The notes under the pieces were generated by a model that saw only the letters and a list, made by a program, of their open reading frames with translations, was not told the origin of the DNA and did not search any database. 64,000 nt of DNA from positions 2,539,001-2,603,000 of the forward strand of contig NZ_QUQO01000001.1 of assembly GCF_003399445.1 (NCBI RefSeq). The letters are read 5' to 3'. The translations under genes and the position numbers were made by a program. Of this stretch, positions 16,954-25,243 are shown piece after piece; positions within the stretch are counted from its first letter, which is position 1; each line of letters begins with the position of its first letter. The DNA is from Parvularcula marina (lineage in GTDB: Bacteria > Pseudomonadota > Alphaproteobacteria > Caulobacterales > Parvularculaceae).

Positions 16954-17415
16954 TTAGTGCTCCCATTCCTCTTCGAGGAATTCAGCCGCTTCACCATCCC
17001 ACAGGACTTCGCGCTTGCCGCCATCGGCATCGAAGAATTCATAGACGATGCGGCCATCCGTCTGCGTGCTTTCAATCGTGCGCGTGACGGCAAAATCAGG
17101 CGCCATCTCTTTTAGCGCGGCGAGGACCGGTGCGGGCGCAGTCTTCGCATCGATGTCCCGCTGGATCTCGACAACTTCCCAGCCGTCATCGGTCTGCATG
17201 ATGTCGAGTTCCCATTCATGACCGGCAGAATCTTCGCCTTCGAGGTCATAATAGACGACGCCATTGCGCGTTTCGCGCTCAGCTTCTGTGAAGGTGACAT
17301 CGGGCCGGACGGATTTCGCCACGTCGATCACCGCTTCGGGGACGTCGCTCATCTCAACATCGGCCTTGTCCGGGTTGAGGGCGAAAAGGGAGAGGCTGGC
17401 AAGAAGGATAGACAT
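16954..17415 (-). CDS. Exported PepSY-like protein
   Basis: A 153-residue protein with a signal peptide (MSILLASLSLFALNPDKA) and two PepSY-like repeats: DVPEAVIDVAKSVRPDVTFTEAERE...VVYYDLEGED and PVLAALKEMAPDFAVTRTIEST...IVYEFFDADG. Such periplasmic domains are thought to inhibit or bind peptidases or act as sensors. It starts 5 bp after the hydratase stop with GGAG 8 bases before the ATG, so the two share a transcript under the divergent operator at 18288. Why a PepSY protein belongs to a pectin regulon is unexplained. The family call is moderate: the repeat shape is seen, no diagnostic residue exists. Confidence 0.6.
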   Translation of the reverse strand: MSILLASLSLFALNPDKADVEMSDVPEAVIDVAKSVRPDVTFTEAERETRNGVVYYDLEGEDSAGHEWELDIMQTDDGWEVVEIQRDIDAKTAPAPVLAALKEMAPDFAVTRTIESTQTDGRIVYEFFDADGGKREVLWDGEAAEFLEEEWEH

Positions 17416-17420
17416 GAGAA

Positions 17421-18248
17421 TCACTCCGCTGCGTGCTGATGAATGCCGTTATCTTCGAAGGCGCATCGAATCGAAACGCCGGTCACAAAGCGGATCTCGG
17501 CATGTTGACCCGCATGAACCTGATGAACGCCTGTGACGGCGCCGGTGGAAATGAGCATGCCTTTCTTCAGCGGACGGCCACGAGCCGCCGCATTCGAAAG
17601 GGCATAGCGCAAGGATTCGATTGGGCCGCCCGGCATGCCGGCGGCGTTGGCTGCGCCAATCTTCTCGCCATCGACATAGGTTTCGCATTCCCAGTAATCG
17701 GGCGGCATATCGAGCAGTGTCCGGATTTCCGGCCCTTTGATGAGGCCGTAATTGTTCCCAAAATCCGTGATCGTCACGAGCGGCCCGTGATCATTGATCG
17801 CGGGGAAGGGGCTTGAGGCGATCTCGATGCCTGCACACACCCGCGCGGCTATGTCGCGGGCCTCGCTGAGGCTCCATTCTGTTTTGTCCGCAGGCGCGTC
17901 TTCGGCGATCTCGAGGATGAATTCGCCTTCGACGGCTGCAAATCCAGCGCCGTAAATGCCTGCCTGGACGACATCATCCGTACCCGGCTTGATCAGCTGC
18001 GAGAAGATCGGGCCGATAAGACGGTCCGCACCCAACTGGCCAGCAAATGGCTCGGGAATACGGCCAACTTTCCAGCCGGCGATCTCGTCGGGCCATTGAT
18101 TGATCGCGGCATCCTGCGCGGCATAGGCGTCGGTCAGATCCGGCGGGAACGGGCCAGGATAGGTCGGCAGCGTTCCCGAAGATGCGCGCGCTTCAATAAA
18201 TGCCTCGGCTGTCGCTTTGGGAGAGAATTCCTCCGGGGCCTTTGTCAT
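17421..18248 (-). CDS. 2-keto-4-pentenoate hydratase / MhpD-type FAH-superfamily enzyme
   Basis: A 275-residue cytosolic enzyme of the fumarylacetoacetate hydrolase superfamily, MhpD/HpaH branch. Visible: GWKVGRIPEP, the metal-binding VEGEFILE (two Glu), ITDFGNNYGLI (Asp) and the C-terminal STGAVTGVHQVHAGQ. MhpD enzymes hydrate 2-keto-4-pentenoates; relatives act as dehydratases on 2-keto-3-deoxy sugar acids, which would suit a uronate or side-chain sugar pathway here. The ATG at 18248 was chosen because AAGGAGAA stands just upstream; longer in-frame extension would run into the operator. Divergent from the pectate lyase gene, sharing the operator 40 bp upstream. Exact substrate unknown. Confidence 0.78.
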   Translation of the reverse strand: MTKAPEEFSPKATAEAFIEARASSGTLPTYPGPFPPDLTDAYAAQDAAINQWPDEIAGWKVGRIPEPFAGQLGADRLIGPIFSQLIKPGTDDVVQAGIYGAGFAAVEGEFILEIAEDAPADKTEWSLSEARDIAARVCAGIEIASSPFPAINDHGPLVTITDFGNNYGLIKGPEIRTLLDMPPDYWECETYVDGEKIGAANAAGMPGGPIESLRYALSNAAARGRPLKKGMLISTGAVTGVHQVHAGQHAEIRFVTGVSIRCAFEDNGIHQHAAE

Positions 18249-18287
18249 TACGTTCTCCTTGCGCGGCTCTCCGCCGTGGACAGTAGC

Positions 18288-18301
18288 GGAAACCGGTGTC
18301 A
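18288..18301 (-). promoter_or_regulatory. LacI-family operator, copy 3 (hydratase / pectate lyase divergent promoter)
   Basis: On the minus strand TGACACCGGTTTCC. It lies 40 bp upstream of the hydratase ATG and 64 bp upstream of the pectate lyase ATG, so one site can control both directions. Confidence 0.78.
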
Positions 18302-18364
18302 TTATCCAGTCAAACATGACAACACCGCAGGGATTTCCCAAGCGGTAAATGGGAGTGAAATCTA

Positions 18365-19726
18365 ATGAAACTGCCTTTCGGCCGGTCTATTTCCTCATTT
18401 TTTCTGGCAAGTTCGATGCTCTTTCTGCCTGCGTGCAGCGAAGGTCACAGCACTCAGGCGGCTGACGCGGTTGAACTGGCTTTCCCCGGGGCGATGGGCT
18501 GGGCGGCTGACACTGTCGGGGGCCGTGGCGGTGAGATTCTCAAGGTCACCAATCTGAATTCAGACGGTCCGGGCTCGCTTCGCGCAGCGCTGTCGGCGGA
18601 AGGGCCGCGCATCGTTGTTTTTGAGGTTGGCGGCGTGATCGACCTTGAAGGCGATAATATCCGGATCAACCAGCCCAACCTGACGATTGCCGGTCAGACC
18701 GCGCCGTCACCTGGGATCACGATCATCAAGGGTGGGCTGATCATCTCAACCAATGATGTCATTGTCCGCCATCTGCGAATCCGGCCCGGCGATCTGGGTG
18801 AAGCGCCGCGCAGCGGACGCGATATCGACGCGATCACGACATCGAGCGCCTATAATGTCATCGTCGATCATAACTCCCTGACCTGGGCGACCGATGAAAA
18901 CCTCTCCGCTTCCGGTCCGCGCTTTACAGGTGAGACCCCGGATGAATGGCGCGATGGCGCCTCCCACAGGATCAGTTTCACCAATAATATCATCGCCGAA
19001 GGCTTGGCGAACTCAACTCATGCGAAGGGGGAGCACTCCAAAGGCTCTCTTATTCATGACAATACGTCCGACATTCTGATCGCGCGTAATCTTTATGCGC
19101 ATAATTATGAGCGCAGCCCGCTCTTCAAAGGCGGCGTTCGCGGCGCCATCGTCAACAATTTCATCTTCAACCCTGGCCAGCGGGCGATTCATTATAATCT
19201 GCAGGCGCTGGAATGGGGCGATGCGGAATATCAGACAGGCGAGATGGATGTTGTCGGCAACGTCCTTCGCGGGGGGCATGACACAATGCCCGGCCTTCCT
19301 CTCGTCATGATTGGCGGCAATGGATCGGCCAAACTCTATGCGGCGAAGAATATCGCGGTCGATCTTTACGGAAATCCGCTGCCGAAACTCGGTCGTTACA
19401 CGACGGATAGCTCGGGGTTGATCGAGATCGCATCCCCCAATGGCGGCATTCCAAATCTTGAAGGGCTCGAGCCTGAAGAAGTTGAGCGTCATGTCTTGAG
19501 CCATGCTGGGGCCCGGCCATGGGACCGTGATGGCCACGATGTGCGGGTGCTCGCCGATGCTGCCGAAGGACGCGGCAAGATCATTGACAGTCAGGAAGAG
19601 GTCGGCGGTTATCCGGAAGTCGAGATGACGCGCAAACCCTTCGATCCGGCATTGTGGGATCTCAATACGATGGAGCCGCTCGATCCGGCGACGCTCGACG
19701 ATGGGGAGTCGGCACGAGGTACTTGA
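18365..19726 (+). CDS. Pectate lyase, PL1-like, lipoprotein
   Basis: A 453-residue secreted lyase. Signal with lipobox (SMLFLPACSEG) predicts lipid anchoring. The body is a right-handed parallel beta-helix: AFPGAMGWAADTVGGRGGEIL, repeated turns such as NLTIAGQTAPSPGITIIKGG and VIVRHLRIRPGD, the calcium/substrate strand YNVIVDHNSLTWATDEN, and later NNIIAEGL, RNLYAHNYERSP. These match polysaccharide lyase family 1 proteins, which cut polygalacturonate by beta-elimination to give unsaturated products, the substrates of the isomerase/KduD genes downstream. GGGAG lies 9 bases before the ATG. The last 40 residues are Asp/Pro-rich and probably disordered. Lid residues for chain-end versus internal cutting cannot be told. 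Confidence 0.85.
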   Translation: MKLPFGRSISSFFLASSMLFLPACSEGHSTQAADAVELAFPGAMGWAADTVGGRGGEILKVTNLNSDGPGSLRAALSAEGPRIVVFEVGGVIDLEGDNIRINQPNLTIAGQTAPSPGITIIKGGLIISTNDVIVRHLRIRPGDLGEAPRSGRDIDAITTSSAYNVIVDHNSLTWATDENLSASGPRFTGETPDEWRDGASHRISFTNNIIAEGLANSTHAKGEHSKGSLIHDNTSDILIARNLYAHNYERSPLFKGGVRGAIVNNFIFNPGQRAIHYNLQALEWGDAEYQTGEMDVVGNVLRGGHDTMPGLPLVMIGGNGSAKLYAAKNIAVDLYGNPLPKLGRYTTDSSGLIEIASPNGGIPNLEGLEPEEVERHVLSHAGARPWDRDGHDVRVLADAAEGRGKIIDSQEEVGGYPEVEMTRKPFDPALWDLNTMEPLDPATLDDGESARGT

Positions 19727-19800
19727 ACCATCGCAGGAATTTGGTGAGGAAGATCCGCTATGCGTAATGATGCGGCCATCACCGGATGTGCGGGGGCTTG

Positions 19801-20862
19801 ATGCCAAATGGAACAGAAAAACCGGGTCTGACCCGCAGCGTAGAGGGCAAAGTCACGATTAATGACATTGCCCGTCTCGCCAATGTTTCAAAGAAGACGG
19901 TCTCTCGCGTCATCAACAATTCCCCGCTGGTGCGTGAAGATACTCGCCGGCGGGTTCAGGCTGTCATCAAACGGTCCGGCTTTACGCCCGATCCACGTGC
20001 GCGGGCACTTGCCTTTCGGCGATCATTCCTCGTCGGGATGATCTACGATAACCCCAGCCCCCAATATGTCGTGAACATGCAGCGCGGCATTCTCGATGCG
20101 CTTGAGGACACAGGGCATTTGCTGGTGCTGCAGCCTTGTGACCGTTCAAATCCTGATCTTCTCGATCAGATCCGGGCATTCGTCCGTGAGCAGAAACCCA
20201 AAGGCGTCATCCTGACCCCCTCCATCTCCGAAGATGAGGAAGTGGCAGAAATCCTGCGGCAGGAAGACTGCCCTTATGTGCGGATCGCGTCTGTTGCGGT
20301 CGATGACAGCGATAAGCTGGTGCGTACCCATGACCATGATGGCGGACGCGAAGCCGCACGCCATCTTGCAAGCCTTGGCCATACGCGGATCGCCCATGTT
20401 CATGGTCCTGAACTTTTCCGGTCGGCGCATGAGCGGCGCCGGGGTTTTGAAGAGGGGCTGGCGGAATTCGGGCTGACGCTTTTGCCCGAGCTGACGCGGG
20501 AAGGGGCCTACACCTTCGATACAGGTGTCGAATGCGCAAGGGAGCTTTTGTCGCTCGATAATCCGCCAACGGCCATTTTCCTCGGCAATGATGAAATGGC
20601 GGTAGGGGCCTATCACGCGGCAAGGGCGCAGGGCCTTCGTATTCCGGAAGATATTTCTGTCGTCGGCTATGATGATACGCCGATGGCTTCGCGTGTCTGG
20701 CCCTTGATGACGACAGTGAGGATTGCGATCCGCGATCTTGGCGGGGAGGCGACGCGCCTTCTACTTGGCGGGCGCGAATATGCCGATGCCAAGGGGGAGG
20801 TCGACTTCTCCCCGGAGCTTATCGTGCGCGCGTCAACGCGGTCTCTCAATGGGGCTGCTTAA
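19801..20862 (+). CDS. LacI-family transcriptional regulator of the pectin locus
   Basis: A 353-residue repressor. The helix-turn-helix is at about residues 18-42 (VTINDIARLANVSKKTVSRVINNSPLVRE), followed by the hinge helix RRRVQAVIKRSGFTPDPRARAL and a periplasmic-binding-protein-like sensor domain (RRSFLVGMIYDNPSPQYV, VILTPSIS, LGNDEMAVGAYHAARAQGLRIPEDISVVGYDDTP). It sits in the middle of the locus and the five TGACACCGGT sites have the CCGG-centred palindromic form typical of LacI operators, so it very likely represses all the units until a pectin breakdown product binds. The ATG at 19801 is preceded by GGGGG; an earlier ATG has no ribosome site. No operator is seen directly before its own start. 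Confidence 0.9.
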   Translation: MPNGTEKPGLTRSVEGKVTINDIARLANVSKKTVSRVINNSPLVREDTRRRVQAVIKRSGFTPDPRARALAFRRSFLVGMIYDNPSPQYVVNMQRGILDALEDTGHLLVLQPCDRSNPDLLDQIRAFVREQKPKGVILTPSISEDEEVAEILRQEDCPYVRIASVAVDDSDKLVRTHDHDGGREAARHLASLGHTRIAHVHGPELFRSAHERRRGFEEGLAEFGLTLLPELTREGAYTFDTGVECARELLSLDNPPTAIFLGNDEMAVGAYHAARAQGLRIPEDISVVGYDDTPMASRVWPLMTTVRIAIRDLGGEATRLLLGGREYADAKGEVDFSPELIVRASTRSLNGAA

Positions 20863-20924
20863 AAGCAGCAAACTTCCCCGCCTTGTAAGTTTTGCTCTGT
20901 TGAAGCGCAGGGTCGGGGGTGTTA

Positions 20925-20938
20925 TGACACCGGTTACC
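20925..20938 (+). promoter_or_regulatory. LacI-family operator, copy 4 (isomerase-kduD promoter)
   Basis: TGACACCGGTTACC, identical to copy 5 over all 14 bases. It lies 71 bp before the isomerase start, just after the LacI gene. Confidence 0.82.
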
Positions 20939-21008
20939 AAGCTGGTTCAAAACCACCACAAGAATGCCAACCAGGCTGCGGAACTCACGCAATAGACAGG
21001 AATATCCC

Positions 21009-21650
21009 ATGAAGGTCGCGCTCATCATTGAAAACAGTCAGGCTGCCAAAAGCAGCATCGTTCACGAGGCGCTGACCTCTGTGGTGGAGCCGCTCGGCCA
21101 CTCCGTCTTCCATTACGGCATGTATGGCCCGGAAGATGATGCGTCGCTGACCTATATCATGAACGGTCTTCTCGCGGGCATCCTGATCAATTCAAAAGCG
21201 GCCGATTTCGTCGTGACGGGATGCGGTACGGGCATGGGCTCCATGCTCGCCTGCAACACCATGCCGAATGTTGTTTGCGGCCTTGTGATTGACCCCACCG
21301 ATGCTTTCCTCTTTGGGCAGATCAATGACGGCAATGCGATCTCCATGCCTTACGCCAAGGGGTTTGGTTGGGCTGCGGAGCTTAATCTGCAGGACTGCTA
21401 CCGCAAGCTCTTCGAGGTCGAGCGCGGCGTCGGTTACCCCAAGGAGCGGGCTGCGATCATGGCCAAGAACCGCGGTATTTTCAGTGAAATGAAGGCTGCC
21501 GCGACGAAAGACATGCTGACGGTGTTGCAGTCTGTTGATCAGGATATCCTCAAAGCCGCCATCGCTGGCGAGCGGTTCGAGGAGTACTTCTTCTCCAATG
21601 CCAAGGATGAAGCGATCATGGACTATGTCAAAGGCGTGCTCTCAGCCTGA
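21009..21650 (+). CDS. RpiB/LacAB-fold sugar isomerase, likely replaces KduI
   Basis: A 213-residue cytosolic isomerase of the RpiB/LacA/LacB family: MKVALIIENSQAAK at the start, then the conserved VVTGCGTGMGSMLACNTMPNV with the catalytic-type Cys and glycine loop, and DGNAISMPYAKGFGW. Sugar-phosphate isomerases of this family are about 150 residues; the C-terminal 60-residue extension is like the uronate-type members (DhuI of streptococci, which isomerises 4-deoxy-5-hexosulose uronate). It is directly upstream of kduD, and no kduI is present, so it probably supplies the isomerase step of the unsaturated-galacturonate pathway. An upstream in-frame ATG was rejected because it lies close to the operator and has no ribosome site. 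Function is inference from fold and context. Confidence 0.75.
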   Translation: MKVALIIENSQAAKSSIVHEALTSVVEPLGHSVFHYGMYGPEDDASLTYIMNGLLAGILINSKAADFVVTGCGTGMGSMLACNTMPNVVCGLVIDPTDAFLFGQINDGNAISMPYAKGFGWAAELNLQDCYRKLFEVERGVGYPKERAAIMAKNRGIFSEMKAAATKDMLTVLQSVDQDILKAAIAGERFEEYFFSNAKDEAIMDYVKGVLSA

Positions 21651-21702
21651 TCAAGGCCTGACCTAAAACGACCGATAAAATAAATACCGGAGGAACCATC
21701 AG

Positions 21703-22464
21703 ATGAGTTTCAATCCCTTCAACCTTGAGGGCAAGATTGCCGTCGTGACCGGTGCGAATACGGGGATCGGTCAGGGGCTCGCGGTCGGACTGGCAGAAGC
21801 CGGGGCCGATATCGTCGCCGTCGGACGATCGGCGCCGACCGAGACACAAAAGCTCGTCGAAGAGGCGGGGCGCCGGTTTGCTTTTGTAGAAGCTGATCTG
21901 GGGCAGGCGGACAAGGCGGGCAGTGTTGCTGAGGCGGCATCTGCGCCCTTCGGTACACCGTCCGTGCTCGTCAATAATGCCGGTACGATCATGCGCAATG
22001 ATGCGCTCGATTTTACCGAAGAGGAATGGGACACGGTCATGGACGTGAACCTCAAAAGCCTCTTCTTCCTTTGTCAGGCCTTCGCCCGCAAATGGGTGGA
22101 GGCAGGCACCGGCGGCAAGATCATCAATATTGCCTCCATGCTGTCCTATCAGGGCGGTATCCGCGTTGCATCGTATACGGCGAGTAAAAGCGGCGTGATG
22201 GGTCTGACCCGTCTTCTCGCCAATGAATGGGCAACAAAAGGCATCAATGTGAATGCCATTGCGCCCGGCTATATTGCGACCAACAACACCGCGGCGCTTC
22301 GTGCGGATGAAAAGCGCAATTCGGAAATTCTCGGGCGCATTCCGGCGGGCCGCTGGGGGGCACCCAGCGATCTGGCCGGGGCGGCGGTTTTCCTCTCGTC
22401 GAGCGCATCTGACTATGTGCACGGAACAACTGTGCCCGTTGATGGCGGCTGGCTGGCCCGCTGA
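21703..22464 (+). CDS. kduD: 2-deoxy-D-gluconate 3-dehydrogenase (2-keto-3-deoxygluconate-forming)
   Basis: A 253-residue short-chain dehydrogenase. It follows E. coli KduD closely: PFNLEGKIAVVTGANTGIGQ (NAD-binding TGxxxGIG), LVNNAGTIMRNDAL, NIASMLSYQGGIRVASYTASK (catalytic Ser, Tyr, Lys), NVNAIAPGYIATNNTAALRAD, ILGRIPAGRWGAPSDLAGA and the C-terminal VDGGWLAR. The enzyme reduces 2,5-diketo-3-deoxygluconate to 2-keto-3-deoxygluconate in pectate breakdown. GGAGGA stands about 8 bases upstream of the ATG. It is 52 bp downstream of the isomerase gene and overlaps the next gene by one base (TGATG form), one operon. Confidence 0.93.
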   Translation: MSFNPFNLEGKIAVVTGANTGIGQGLAVGLAEAGADIVAVGRSAPTETQKLVEEAGRRFAFVEADLGQADKAGSVAEAASAPFGTPSVLVNNAGTIMRNDALDFTEEEWDTVMDVNLKSLFFLCQAFARKWVEAGTGGKIINIASMLSYQGGIRVASYTASKSGVMGLTRLLANEWATKGINVNAIAPGYIATNNTAALRADEKRNSEILGRIPAGRWGAPSDLAGAAVFLSSSASDYVHGTTVPVDGGWLAR

Positions 22465-24053
22465 TGACAAACGCAAAAGGGCAATCACGCCGTGATGTGA
22501 TGGTCGGGGCCGGGGCAGTTTCTCTTCTCGGGCTTTCGGGTGGTTTGGCGCAAGCCGCAAGTCAGGATCCCGTGCTGCGCACGGCTCATGGTCCCGTCCG
22601 GGGGCTGAAGGATGGGCCGATCCATGTCTTCAAGGGCGTGCGCTATGGCGCGGACACAGGCCCGCGCCGGTTCCAGAAACCGGTGGCACCAGCTTCATGG
22701 AAAGAGGTGAGGGACGCCACGTCCTATGGCGCCGCTTCTCCTCAACGCGGGGATCGGCAGTGGGATGAGGACTGTCTATTCCTCAATGTCTGGACACCCG
22801 GTATCCGCGATGGCGCCAAGCGGCCCATCATGGTCTATTTTCATGGCGGCGCTTATAATTCCGGGTCCGGATCAGCTGAGCTTTATGACGGACGGCGCCT
22901 TGCGGAGACGCATGATGTCATCGTCATCACGGTCAATCACCGCCTCAATGCGTTCGGCTATCTCTATCTACCTTTCCTGACGGGCGGGCAGTTTGCCGAT
23001 TCCGGCAATGCCGGCATGTGGGATCTCATCCTTGCGCTCAAATGGGTGAAGGCGAATGCCGCCGCCATGGGCGGGGATGCCTCGCGCGTCATGGTCTTTG
23101 GCCAGTCGGGCGGCGGCGCGAAAATCGCCACCCTGATGGCGGCGCCGGATGCAAAGGGACTGTTTCATTCAGGCGCGACGATGAGCGGCCAGCAGGTCAC
23201 GGCCTCGGGTCCGCTCAACGCAACAGAACGGGCGCGGGCATTTCTGGCCGAAGCCGGGCTTGATCCGTCGGATACGGAAGGGTTGCTCAACGCCCCCGCC
23301 GAACGTCTCGTTGAGGCGCTGTCGGTTTCAGACCCCATCAATCCGGCACTGGGTCTTTACATGGGCCCGGTCCTCGATGGGCGGATGCTGACCCGCCACC
23401 CCTTCTGGCCGGATGCGCCGGCCCAGTCGGCTAATATCCCGATGATCCTTGGTAACACGAAAGATGAGACGCGAAATCTCATCGGCCGCCGGGAGCCGGA
23501 CAGTTTCTCTCTGTCCTGGGAAGATGTCCCGGTGCGGCTTGCCCGGCATATGCGGGTCGATATCAATCCCGAGACGGTGGTTGCGACCTATCGGGAGGCT
23601 TACCCCGATTATTCGCCCTCAGACGTCTTTTTTGCGGCGACGACTGCGGGGCGGTCATGGCGCGGACAAGTTGACGAAGCGGATGTGCGCGGCTCGGCCG
23701 AGCATCCGACATGGGTCTACCAGATGGATTTGCCGTCACCCGATGATGGCGGCAAATGGGGCGCACCGCACACGATCGATATCGCCCATGCCTTTGGCAA
23801 TCTTGATGCGCCGGGATCGATCACCGGCACGGGGCCTGCGGCTCGCCGGGTGTCAGATGAGCTGAGCACGGCGTTCGTCAATCTGGCGCGTAATGGCAAT
23901 CCGAACCATGACGGTCTGCCCCAATGGGGCCAGTACCGGTTGTCCGAACGGGCGACCATGGTCTTCGGAGAGACGACGCGCCTCGTTGATGACCCGCGAA
24001 AGGTCGAGCGGGAGCTCTTTGCCCGCGTGCCGTTCATTCAGTGGGGCACCTGA
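22464..24053 (+). CDS. Exported type B carboxylesterase
   Basis: A 529-residue carboxylesterase/lipase family protein. N terminus SRRDVMVGAGAVSLLGLSGG is a twin-arginine signal. Visible family features: the oxyanion loop FHGGAYNSGSGSA, the nucleophile Ser215 in VFGQSGGGAKI, EDCLFLNVWTP and the His region WGAPHTIDIAHAF. Type B carboxylesterases cleave esters; within a pectin regulon removal of acetyl, methyl or feruloyl groups from pectic oligosaccharides in the periplasm is the likely task. It is co-transcribed with kduD (start overlaps its stop by one base). No trace of frameshift. Substrate cannot be read from sequence. Confidence 0.87.
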   Translation: MTNAKGQSRRDVMVGAGAVSLLGLSGGLAQAASQDPVLRTAHGPVRGLKDGPIHVFKGVRYGADTGPRRFQKPVAPASWKEVRDATSYGAASPQRGDRQWDEDCLFLNVWTPGIRDGAKRPIMVYFHGGAYNSGSGSAELYDGRRLAETHDVIVITVNHRLNAFGYLYLPFLTGGQFADSGNAGMWDLILALKWVKANAAAMGGDASRVMVFGQSGGGAKIATLMAAPDAKGLFHSGATMSGQQVTASGPLNATERARAFLAEAGLDPSDTEGLLNAPAERLVEALSVSDPINPALGLYMGPVLDGRMLTRHPFWPDAPAQSANIPMILGNTKDETRNLIGRREPDSFSLSWEDVPVRLARHMRVDINPETVVATYREAYPDYSPSDVFFAATTAGRSWRGQVDEADVRGSAEHPTWVYQMDLPSPDDGGKWGAPHTIDIAHAFGNLDAPGSITGTGPAARRVSDELSTAFVNLARNGNPNHDGLPQWGQYRLSERATMVFGETTRLVDDPRKVERELFARVPFIQWGT

Positions 24054-24115
24054 CCCGAAATTCTGGCTTCATAGGTGTAAGGCGGCAGAGCGGTGGAATC
24101 ATCTTGCACATTTGA

Positions 24116-24129
24116 TGACACCGGTTACC
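24116..24129 (+). promoter_or_regulatory. LacI-family operator, copy 5 (TRAP transporter promoter)
   Basis: TGACACCGGTTACC, same as copy 4. It lies 57 bp before the small leader ORF and 119 bp before dctP, and controls the transporter-esterase operon. Confidence 0.82.
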
Positions 24130-24185
24130 ATACGGGAAATACTAAGAAAAACGGGCGTTCGGCCCGATGTTCAGGAGAGGAAAAG

Positions 24186-24251
24186 ATGCCGGGGCATCAT
24201 GGCGTCGCCCGAGGAGGCGGCATTTCGATCAATGCTGGCACAGCGTCATGA
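24186..24251 (+). CDS. Putative 21-residue leader peptide upstream of dctP
   Basis: An ORF of 21 codons (MPGHHGVARGGGISINAGTA and one more residue). It has the best ribosome site in this region, AGGAGAGG 5 bases before its ATG, whereas dctP's own ATG has none. Its TGA overlaps the dctP ATG (ATGA), the layout of translational coupling. The peptide itself has no recognisable motif. It may simply load ribosomes for dctP. Confidence 0.45.
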   Translation: MPGHHGVARGGGISINAGTAS

Positions 24252-25243
24252 CGGGCGGTTTCACGCTTGATCGCCGGATGCTGATGGTCGGTGGCGGTGC
24301 GGCATTGCTCGCCGCCTGCGAGGCGCGGCCGACAAATATTCTGCGCTCAAATGATACGCACCCATACGGTTATCCCACAGTCGAGGCGGTTGAAGAGTTG
24401 GGGCGCCAGCTTTCGCGCCTGACAGACGGACGCTTGAGTGTGAAGGTCTATGCGGGCGGTCAGCTCGGATCGGAGCGGGACACGCTTGAGATCACGACCT
24501 TTGGCGGTCTCGACATGAACCGCGTCAATCTCGCGCCGCTCAATTCCATCGAGAAGATGACCATCGTGCCGTCTTTGCCCTTCCTGTTCCGGTCGCAGGA
24601 ACACCTACGGCAAGCGATGGACGGCGCGCCCGGCGAGGTGATCCTTAACTCCCTTGAACCGCACGGGCTGATCGGGCTTTGTTTTTATGACTCAGGGGCC
24701 CGGTCATTCTACAACACCAAACAGCCCATCAATTCGCCCGATGACATGAAGGGCATGAAGATACGGGTACAGAATTCCGATCTTTATGTGTCGATGATCC
24801 GGGCACTCGGCGCGGATGCCACGCCAATGTCACTTGGTGAGGTGTACCAATCATTGGTTCAGGGCGTCATCGATGGCGCAGAGAATAACTGGCCGTCCTA
24901 TGACAGTGGCCGCCATTATGAGGCGGCGCCATATTACAGCCTGACGGGGCACGTCATGGCCCCGGAAATCCTTGTGATGTCGGTTGCGCGCTGGGAAGCG
25001 CTAAAGCCTTCAGACCGCGAAGCGGTACGGGAAGCGGCGCGGCTGTCGGTCCCCTATATGCGCGAGCGCTGGGACAAAAGGGTGTCAGCTTCGCGGGTGA
25101 AACTCCTCGCAGAAGGCGTTCAGGCCAATGAAATCCCGGATCTTGCGCCCTTCGTTGAGGCCATGCGCCCGGTCTGGAACCAGTTCCTGACGACCGAGGA
25201 TCAGCGCCAGCTTGTCACGCAGATCGAGGAGATGGCCCCATGA
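24248..25243 (+). CDS. dctP: TRAP transporter solute-binding protein DctP, Tat lipoprotein
   Basis: A 331-residue periplasmic binding protein. The N terminus FTLDRRMLMVGGGAALLAAC has a twin-arginine motif and lipobox. Mature body shows DctP features: YPTVEAVEELGRQLSRLTDGRL, the Arg-containing MKGMKIRVQNSDLYVSM that salt-bridges the carboxylate of sugar-acid ligands, and GVIDGAENNWPSY. It captures an acidic sugar, here probably galacturonate or an unsaturated oligogalacturonide, for DctQM. The ATG chosen overlaps the stop of a 21-codon leader ORF. Its stop overlaps dctQ (ATGA). A start further upstream would give a long basic N terminus and is less likely. Confidence 0.9.
   Translation: MTGGFTLDRRMLMVGGGAALLAACEARPTNILRSNDTHPYGYPTVEAVEELGRQLSRLTDGRLSVKVYAGGQLGSERDTLEITTFGGLDMNRVNLAPLNSIEKMTIVPSLPFLFRSQEHLRQAMDGAPGEVILNSLEPHGLIGLCFYDSGARSFYNTKQPINSPDDMKGMKIRVQNSDLYVSMIRALGADATPMSLGEVYQSLVQGVIDGAENNWPSYDSGRHYEAAPYYSLTGHVMAPEILVMSVARWEALKPSDREAVREAARLSVPYMRERWDKRVSASRVKLLAEGVQANEIPDLAPFVEAMRPVWNQFLTTEDQRQLVTQIEEMAP

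Noticed and set aside
24199-24270. Alternative short ORF beginning MASPEEAAF before dctP
   Set aside because: No ribosome site, and its stop does not couple to dctP; the frame with AGGAGAGG upstream is preferred.
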